Shown: one piece after another, positions 59,344 through 64,000 of the stretch | Numbering within the stretch: the first letter of the stretch is position 1 | How the letters are laid out: each line of letters opens with the position of its first letter | DNA from: an uncultured Lachnospiraceae bacterium | GTDB lineage: Bacteria; Bacillota; Clostridia; Lachnospirales; Lachnospiraceae | Reading direction: 5' to 3' | Length of the DNA stretch: 64,000 bases | Assembly: GCA_910588775.1 (NCBI GenBank) | Contig: CAJURH010000006.1 | Coordinates: 1 to 64,000, forward strand | The notes under the pieces: generated by a model | What the model saw: the letters and a program-made list of their open reading frames with translations, nothing else | What the model was told of the DNA's origin: nothing | Databases searched by the model: none | Position numbers and translations under genes: made by a program

Positions 59344-59381
59344 ATATGAAATTTCTGTAAGCATTCCTTATAAGATAAAAG
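59334..59381 (+). promoter_or_regulatory. 13-bp inverted repeat overlapping the terminator, possible attenuator
   Basis: CTTTTATCTTATA (59334-59346) is the exact reverse complement of 59369-59381. Its left arm contains the U-tract of the preceding terminator, so folding of this arm would compete with termination. It lies 85 bases ahead of the MATE gene. Confidence 0.5.
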
Positions 59382-59465
59382 CCCTTTGGGTGGGGAGCGC
59401 ACTGCGGCGCAAAAGAATTTTTCTTATTTAGGCGATTGTTTTTAGAAGGAGAGGCATTCGAATAT

Positions 59466-60821
59466 ATGGAGAAGAAACAATTTTACAAAATGGTAGCTGC
59501 ATTGGTTTTGCCCATTGCTATTCAAAATTTGATAAATGTAGGTGTGACTTCCGCAGATGTAATTATGTTAGGCAAGGTAGGGGAGACGGTTTTATCCGCC
59601 TCCTCTTTGGCTGGTCAGATCTATTTTATTATGACGCTGATTTTCTTTGGGCTTACATCTGGAGCGGCGGTGCTCACGGCCCAGTATTGGGGAAAAGGGG
59701 ATACCAGGACCATTGAGAAAGTGCTTGGCATTACCCTGCGTATTGGATTTTTGGTGTCCATCGGATTTACCCTGGCGGTATGGGCTGTGCCAGAAACTCT
59801 GATGAGGCTTTTCACTTCTGAGGAAGAAGTGATTGCGCAGGGAATTCAATACCTGAAGATTATATCCTGTTCGTACGTGTTTTCCGGCATTACGATTGTG
59901 TATTTTAATGTGATGCGCAGCGTGGAGCGGGTGGTAATCGCCACCGTGACATATTCCATTTCGCTGGTGATCAATGTGGTATGCAACGCCATATTTATTT
60001 TTGGTCTTTTGGGGGCGCCAGTTATGGGGATTCGGGGTGCGGCGCTGGGGACGCTGATAGCTCGGATTTTTGAAGTATGCGTTGTGGTGGTTTATGGGTG
60101 GAGATACAATGACGCGGTGCGTTTTCACTGGAAGGATTTGTTTGCCAGAAATCCGGTTTTACATAAAGATTTTTTGAAATATTCTATGCCGGTGATGTTT
60201 AACGAGCTGGCCTGGGGTGCGGGCATGGCGGCTATTACGGCTATCGTGGGACACTTAGGCAGCGCGGCGGTGGCGGCCCATTCTGTTACGCAGGTAAGCC
60301 GGCAGCTTGCCATGGTGGTGAGTATGGGCGTGGCGGCTGCGGCAGCCATAGTCTGCGGAAAAGCCATTGGAGAGGGCAGAGAGGACTTGGCGAAAATTTA
60401 TGCGGCCCGGTTCACTAAGCTGGCAGCGGGCCTGGGCGTGGTGGGAGGCACGTTGATTCTATTCATTTCTCCGGTAGCCAGAGCGCTTTTGAATCTGTCC
60501 GATCAGGCCCGGTCATATTTGGGCTTTATGATGTTGGTGATGGCTGTTTTGACGTTGTTCCAATCTATGAATTGCGTCTGGATTGTGGGAGTTTTTCGTT
60601 CTGGCGGAGACACCAAGTATGGACTGTATCTGGATGGATTTTCCCTGTGGGGCGGGTCCATTATCCTGGGAATCCTATGCGCCTTTGTTCTGCATGTTCC
60701 CATGCCCTGGTTGTATGTGGTTCTCTGCTGCGACGAACTTCTGAAACTTCCATTTGCCATCCGTCGGTACAAATCTTACCGCTGGCTTAGAAATGTAACC
60801 CGGGCGTCTGTATCGGATTAA
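59466..60821 (+). CDS. MATE family multidrug/metabolite exporter
   Basis: Na+/H+-coupled antiporter, 12 transmembrane helices in 451 aa. The two-fold repeat starts are KMVAALVLPIAIQNLINVGV and the second half around LKYSMPVMFNELAWGAGMAA. The start at 59466 (MEKKQFYKMVAALV) is chosen from the family N-terminus; AAGGAGAGG lies about 14 bases upstream, rather far, so the upstream frame start at 59436 cannot be excluded. It precedes the rhamnulokinase gene by 17 bp and may share its transcript. A candidate attenuator lies in its leader. Substrates are unknown. Confidence 0.88.
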   Translation: MEKKQFYKMVAALVLPIAIQNLINVGVTSADVIMLGKVGETVLSASSLAGQIYFIMTLIFFGLTSGAAVLTAQYWGKGDTRTIEKVLGITLRIGFLVSIGFTLAVWAVPETLMRLFTSEEEVIAQGIQYLKIISCSYVFSGITIVYFNVMRSVERVVIATVTYSISLVINVVCNAIFIFGLLGAPVMGIRGAALGTLIARIFEVCVVVVYGWRYNDAVRFHWKDLFARNPVLHKDFLKYSMPVMFNELAWGAGMAAITAIVGHLGSAAVAAHSVTQVSRQLAMVVSMGVAAAAAIVCGKAIGEGREDLAKIYAARFTKLAAGLGVVGGTLILFISPVARALLNLSDQARSYLGFMMLVMAVLTLFQSMNCVWIVGVFRSGGDTKYGLYLDGFSLWGGSIILGILCAFVLHVPMPWLYVVLCCDELLKLPFAIRRYKSYRWLRNVTRASVSD

Positions 60822-60838
60822 ATTTTGAAGGAGGGCGT

Positions 60839-62314
60839 ATGTTGAAGACGAAAGTGATTGCTATTGATTTGGGCGCTTCCAGCGGCCGCCTGGTGGAGTG
60901 CGCGCTGGAAGGAAGTCGAATGCAGGTAAGGGAAATTTATCGTTTTCCCAACGCCGGGATTCGTGTCCACAGCCGGATATACACGGATATTCTGTACATT
61001 TTTGACAACATTCTGAAAGGACTGCAAGCCTGCGCCAGGGAAGGTGGGCGTTATGAAGCGGCGGGGATTGACGCGTGGGGCGTGGATTTCGGATTTTTGG
61101 ACGAGGAAGGGGATTTGCTGGGCAATCTCTATCAGTATCGGGACCCTCAAAGTGCGGATATGAGAGCCCTTTTCGCAGAGCGGTTTGGAGAAAAGGGGCT
61201 GTTCTATGAGACGGGCGTTCAAGATATGTGGTATAATACGGTTTATCAGCTGATGGGCATAAAATGCAGGAAAAAGGATGCGTTTCATTATGCATCCACT
61301 TTCCTGATGACGGCAGATGTTCTGGGATATTTTCTCACAGGGGAATGCAGCCTGGAGTATACCGGCGTATCCACAACCCAGATGTATGACATGAGAAAGA
61401 AAAAGTGGTCGGAAAAAATTTTCCGCCAGTTGGAGCTGGCTTCGGATAAGTTCCCGGAGGTTTTGCAGACGGGCGGGATAAAAGGAGCGTTTTGCAGACA
61501 AGTGGAGGAGATGACAGGCATCAATGAAGGGGTGAAGCTGGTGGCTACGGCACAGCACGATTCCGCCTCGGCGGCCTATGCGGCTCCAGCAAAAGAGTCG
61601 GCGTATCTGTTCATCAATTCGGGGACATGGTCGGTGATTGGGACCATTTTGGACGATCCGATTATCAATGATAAAGTCTATGACCACGGATTTTCCAATG
61701 AGGGCGCCGCTTTTGGGCGGGTTAAGCTGGTGAAGTCCATTATGGGGATGTGGCTGGTGCAGGAAATCCGCAAGCGTTGGAAGAAAAAAGGGCTGGATAC
61801 GGATTATGATTTCCTGATGGAAGAGGCGGGCAAAGCCGCTGCTTTTTCCGGGTACATGGATGTGGACGATGAAACGTTTATCGCGCCTGCGGACATGGAG
61901 GAGGCCATCGCCCAGTACATAGCCAGAACCGGACAGAGGCAGCTACAGGGCCAGGGAGAATACTATCGTGCAATTATGGAGTCTCTGGCGTTCAAGTACA
62001 GGCAGGCGGTTATGGAGCTGGAGGAAATTTGTAATCGAAGATATGAGAGAATTTATCTGTTGGGCGGAGCTGTCCAGGACAAGGATTTCTGCCAGTACAT
62101 AGCCAACGCCACAGGAAAAGAGGTTGTGGCCGGCCCGGTGGAGGCAACAGCTGTGGGCAACGGAATGATACAGCTTCAAGCCCTGGGCAAAGTAAAGGCG
62201 CGGGATGCAGTTGAAATCATTCGGGAATCTTTTGCAGTAGAACGGCATCAGCCTCGGGAAACGGAAGTTTGGAAACGAAACTATGAAAACTACCTCCGGG
62301 TAACCGGAAAATAG
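60839..62314 (+). CDS. rhaB: Rhamnulokinase
   Basis: FGGY-family sugar kinase that phosphorylates L-rhamnulose. The ATP site begins IDLGASSGRLVECAL, the substrate region includes GIDAWGVDFGFLDEEG and the sugar-kinase signature VATAQHDSASAAYAAP, and the ADP-binding segment is FINSGTWSVIGT. Length 491 aa is typical of RhaB. AAAGGAGGGC precedes the ATG. Directly upstream of a class II aldolase gene in the same operon, which supports a rhamnose or related methyl-pentose pathway. Rhamnose isomerase and transport genes are not in this window. Confidence 0.92.
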   Translation: MLKTKVIAIDLGASSGRLVECALEGSRMQVREIYRFPNAGIRVHSRIYTDILYIFDNILKGLQACAREGGRYEAAGIDAWGVDFGFLDEEGDLLGNLYQYRDPQSADMRALFAERFGEKGLFYETGVQDMWYNTVYQLMGIKCRKKDAFHYASTFLMTADVLGYFLTGECSLEYTGVSTTQMYDMRKKKWSEKIFRQLELASDKFPEVLQTGGIKGAFCRQVEEMTGINEGVKLVATAQHDSASAAYAAPAKESAYLFINSGTWSVIGTILDDPIINDKVYDHGFSNEGAAFGRVKLVKSIMGMWLVQEIRKRWKKKGLDTDYDFLMEEAGKAAAFSGYMDVDDETFIAPADMEEAIAQYIARTGQRQLQGQGEYYRAIMESLAFKYRQAVMELEEICNRRYERIYLLGGAVQDKDFCQYIANATGKEVVAGPVEATAVGNGMIQLQALGKVKARDAVEIIRESFAVERHQPRETEVWKRNYENYLRVTGK

Positions 62315-62330
62315 AAAGGAGTGGAGGCAA

Positions 62331-63620
62331 ATGAACATGCATATGCTGCACCCAGCGGAACAGTTGGCGCGGTTTATACGGCGAGTATACGATCAGAGGC
62401 TGACGACGACTTCCGGGGGCAATTTATCCATAATGGACGACAATGGTGACATGTGGATTACGCCGGGTTCCGTTGACAAAGGGAATCTGACCAAAGAGGA
62501 TATGGTCTGCATAAAGCCGGACAAAACGGTGATTGGCAGGCATAAACCCAGCAGCGAATACCCGTTTCATTTGAAAATCTATGAGACAAGAAAGGAGCTG
62601 CGGGCCGTTCTTCACGCGCATCCGTCGGCGTTGGTGGCTTTCTCCATCGTTCGGAAAATCCCGGATATGCGGTTAACGCCGTTTTCCTATCTGGAGTGTG
62701 GGAAAGTTGGTATGGCCAAATACGCCATGACGGGCAGCCAAGAGTTGGGAGAGCGAATTGCGGAAGTTTTCCGTCAGGGATGCGACGCGGCCATATTGGA
62801 AAATCATGGTGTGGTGGTGGGCGCCGAAACGCTATCGGATGCATTTGGCCGGTTCGAGATTCTGGAAGCGGCGGCCAGGACGCAGATACACGCGGCTTCC
62901 TTGGGCAAGCTTAAACCGTTGGATGAGGCGACGTTGAAGAGATGCCAAGATAAGATGGCGGCGCCAATGGAAGCTTTTCAGCCGAAGGGTTATTCCAGCC
63001 AGGAGAAAACGGCGCGAGGGGAAATCTGTTCCTTTGCGGCGCGGGCGTATCGTCAGGGACTGCTCACTTCCGTACAGGGTTCCTTCTCCCAGCGGGTGGG
63101 GGAGAAGCGTTTTGTGGTGACTCCCAGTCATAGAGATAAGAGCAGTCTGGAGCCGGAAGATCTGGTGGCAGTGGAAAATGGCCGGGCGGAGACGGGGAAA
63201 ACACCCAGCCGGATGACGGCGCTTCACCGGGCGATTTACAAAGCGCATCCGGAGGTGAATAGCATTATCATGTGCCAGCCCCAGTATGCCATGGCCTTTG
63301 CGGTGACAGGGGAACCGCTGGATTCCAAAACCATACCGGAAAGTTATATCATGATGCGGGACATCCCTCGTTTTTCAGGGCTTACGCTGCTGACAAAGCC
63401 AGAGGAAATCGCCGGTATGTTCAATAAGAGCGTTCCCATCGTTCTGGTGGAAAATGACTGCCTGATTGTAACAGGGCCCACAATGCTCAATGCGTTTGAC
63501 CGTCTGGAAGTTACAGAGTACAGCGCCATGTCCATTGTAATGTCAAAGAGTCAGGGAGACATTATTCCCATTGATGAAAAGGGATTGGAAGAGATTCGAA
63601 GAGGTTTTCATCTGTTGTAG
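62331..63620 (+). CDS. Class II aldolase with two tandem domains, probable rhamnulose-1-phosphate aldolase
   Basis: Zinc aldolase of the FucA/RhaD family, encoded right after rhaB. Residues 1-205 form a complete domain: SGGNLSIMDDNGDMWITPGS, zinc ligands in VLHAHPSAL (HxH) and ENHGVVVGA (His), and phosphate/substrate residues in PSSEYPFHLKIYE. Residues 215-429 repeat the fold (SVQGSFSQRVGEKRFVVTPS), but the HxH is MCQPQYA and the third ligand region is VENDCLIV, so no zinc site is left. Length 429 aa is about twice a usual 215-270-aa member. GAAAGGAGTGGAGG precedes the ATG. Substrate assignment rests on the rhaB neighbour. Confidence 0.85.
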   Translation: MNMHMLHPAEQLARFIRRVYDQRLTTTSGGNLSIMDDNGDMWITPGSVDKGNLTKEDMVCIKPDKTVIGRHKPSSEYPFHLKIYETRKELRAVLHAHPSALVAFSIVRKIPDMRLTPFSYLECGKVGMAKYAMTGSQELGERIAEVFRQGCDAAILENHGVVVGAETLSDAFGRFEILEAAARTQIHAASLGKLKPLDEATLKRCQDKMAAPMEAFQPKGYSSQEKTARGEICSFAARAYRQGLLTSVQGSFSQRVGEKRFVVTPSHRDKSSLEPEDLVAVENGRAETGKTPSRMTALHRAIYKAHPEVNSIIMCQPQYAMAFAVTGEPLDSKTIPESYIMMRDIPRFSGLTLLTKPEEIAGMFNKSVPIVLVENDCLIVTGPTMLNAFDRLEVTEYSAMSIVMSKSQGDIIPIDEKGLEEIRRGFHLL

Positions 63621-63630
63621 ATACGCATAA

Positions 63631-63682
63631 CGACACAGACTCCTTGCTTCTGTCCAAATTCAGAGAGCAAAGGAGTCTGTGC
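63631..63682. terminator. Long imperfect hairpin after the aldolase gene
   Basis: ACACAGACTCCTTGCTTCTG (63634-63653) pairs with CAGAGAGCAAAGGAGTCTGTG (63661-63681) over about 17 matches and two bulges. There is no clear T-tract, so termination is uncertain; it may protect the transcript end. Confidence 0.5.
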
Positions 63683-63713
63683 CATCCTTATATTAAAAAA
63701 AGGAGATAGAATT

Positions 63714-63773
63714 ATGAAAGGAGGGCCGGAAGCCGTTTTGCCTCCGGCTGAATGTGAAACAAAAAATGTTTAA
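63714..63773 (+). CDS. 19-codon open frame with a strong ribosome binding site
   Basis: ATG at 63714 follows AAAGGAGA by 7 bases and is followed by 18 more codons (MKGGPEAVLPPAECETKNV) and TAA. The same bases can form a GC-rich hairpin (GCCGGA at 63725-63730 with TCCGGC at 63743-63748), so a leader peptide with a coupled hairpin, or a remnant of a longer gene, are both possible. Confidence 0.4.
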   Translation: MKGGPEAVLPPAECETKNV

Positions 63774-63778
63774 CATTT
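63764..63778. promoter_or_regulatory. 15-bp 7-1-7 palindrome
   Basis: AAATGTT T AACATTT is a perfect 7-1-7 inverted repeat overlapping the stop of the 19-codon frame. It could be a repressor site for whatever gene begins just past the window. Confidence 0.4.
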
Positions 63779-64000
63779 GGATGTATATTAATTTACCAGA
63801 TATTTGTGATGAAAGTGTGAGCAAAAAATGAAATAAATATGAATATAAAAGAAATTTGTCAAGGCGAATTCTTTTCACTTTCGTGGCAAAAACCAAATAA
63901 AAGTGAAAAATAATTGAAAATGATAAAAAATGCGTGACCAATTTCGAAAAAAATGATAAGCTGGGCACAGAAGGAAGTTGGTGGCAGATAAAGAAAGGAT
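63774..64000. other. AT-rich upstream region of a gene beyond the window
   Basis: About 230 bases without a supported coding region. It contains a 10-bp inverted repeat TTTTCACTTT/AAAGTGAAAA (63872-63881, 63900-63909) and ends with AAAGAAAGGAT, which looks like a ribosome binding site for a gene starting after 64000. Confidence 0.6.

Noticed and set aside
63693..63968. 91-aa minus-strand frame at the right end
   Set aside because: Low complexity, Phe/Leu/Ser-rich, crosses inverted repeats, no ribosome binding site; looks like chance AT-rich coding.

Overview
The window reads as a spore-forming member of the Clostridia, most likely family Lachnospiraceae. The basis is GC-balanced housekeeping DNA with strong AGGAGG-type ribosome binding sites, SpoIID/SpoIIQ/SpoVT sporulation genes, a reverse rubrerythrin with a PerR-type repressor, a DUF4317 gene, NADP-type glutamate dehydrogenase, and a D-psicose 3-epimerase very close to the known clostridial enzymes. 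No species is claimed.

Layout. (1) 1-1700 is AT-rich, gene-poor and foreign-looking: the start of a minus-strand gene, thirteen copies of a 9-bp TTTACCCAG-type motif in both orientations flanking a 17-bp perfect palindrome, a nested hairpin, one orphan 131-aa gene, and five copies of the sister motif TTTACACAG. It resembles the replication/control end of an integrated plasmid-like element. (2) 1779-2823: peroxide defence (rubrerythrin, PerR-like repressor, candidate boxes). (3) 3027-7549: mutS2 and an OmpR-type two-component system. (4) 7556-11634, minus strand: trmL, an AIR-synthase/HypE-like protein, a 37-aa membrane peptide, a B12-binding radical SAM protein and cysQ. (5) 11775-14294: a structured leader, probably a raiA-motif RNA, then hpf/raiA, spoIID-like and spoIIQ-like genes. 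(6) 14300-14779: a promoter, a pseudoknotted RNA candidate and a GIY-YIG gene. (7) 14837-26806: DUF4317, TrkA/TrkH potassium uptake, hemolysin III, spoVT, an M15 peptidase, pncB, a cation efflux protein and a rhomboid protease. (8) 24551-35151: a Ter-type stress locus (YceG-like, TelA, two TerD, Ca2+ P-type ATPase, HAD phosphatase) interrupted by a reversed hybrid histidine kinase; a second hybrid kinase follows. (9) 38007-42957: a complete five-gene peptide/nickel-type ABC importer. (10) 43131-48731: psicose epimerase, a LytTR two-component system and two diguanylate cyclases. (11) 48857-54637: gdhA, an aminotransferase, small membrane proteins, citrate synthase and a patatin. (12) 54634-59279: a DMT-transporter/YqeG-phosphatase fusion, aroK, efp, DUF5688, tRNA-Arg(CCG) and an SH3-domain membrane protein. 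(13) 59466-63773: MATE exporter, rhamnulokinase, a two-domain class II aldolase and a 19-codon ORF; the last 230 bp are AT-rich upstream DNA of a gene beyond the window.

How the parts work together. Several operons pair sensor and output, or transport and metabolism: PerR with rubrerythrin, TrkA with TrkH, the Dpp-like importer, rhamnulokinase with aldolase, and AlgR/LytTR regulator with GHKL kinase. The most unusual items are the iteron-like island end, the pseudoknotted RNA before the GIY-YIG gene, the transporter-phosphatase fusion, the SpoIID/SpoIIQ pair lacking key catalytic residues, and the duplicated aldolase whose second half has lost its metal ligands.
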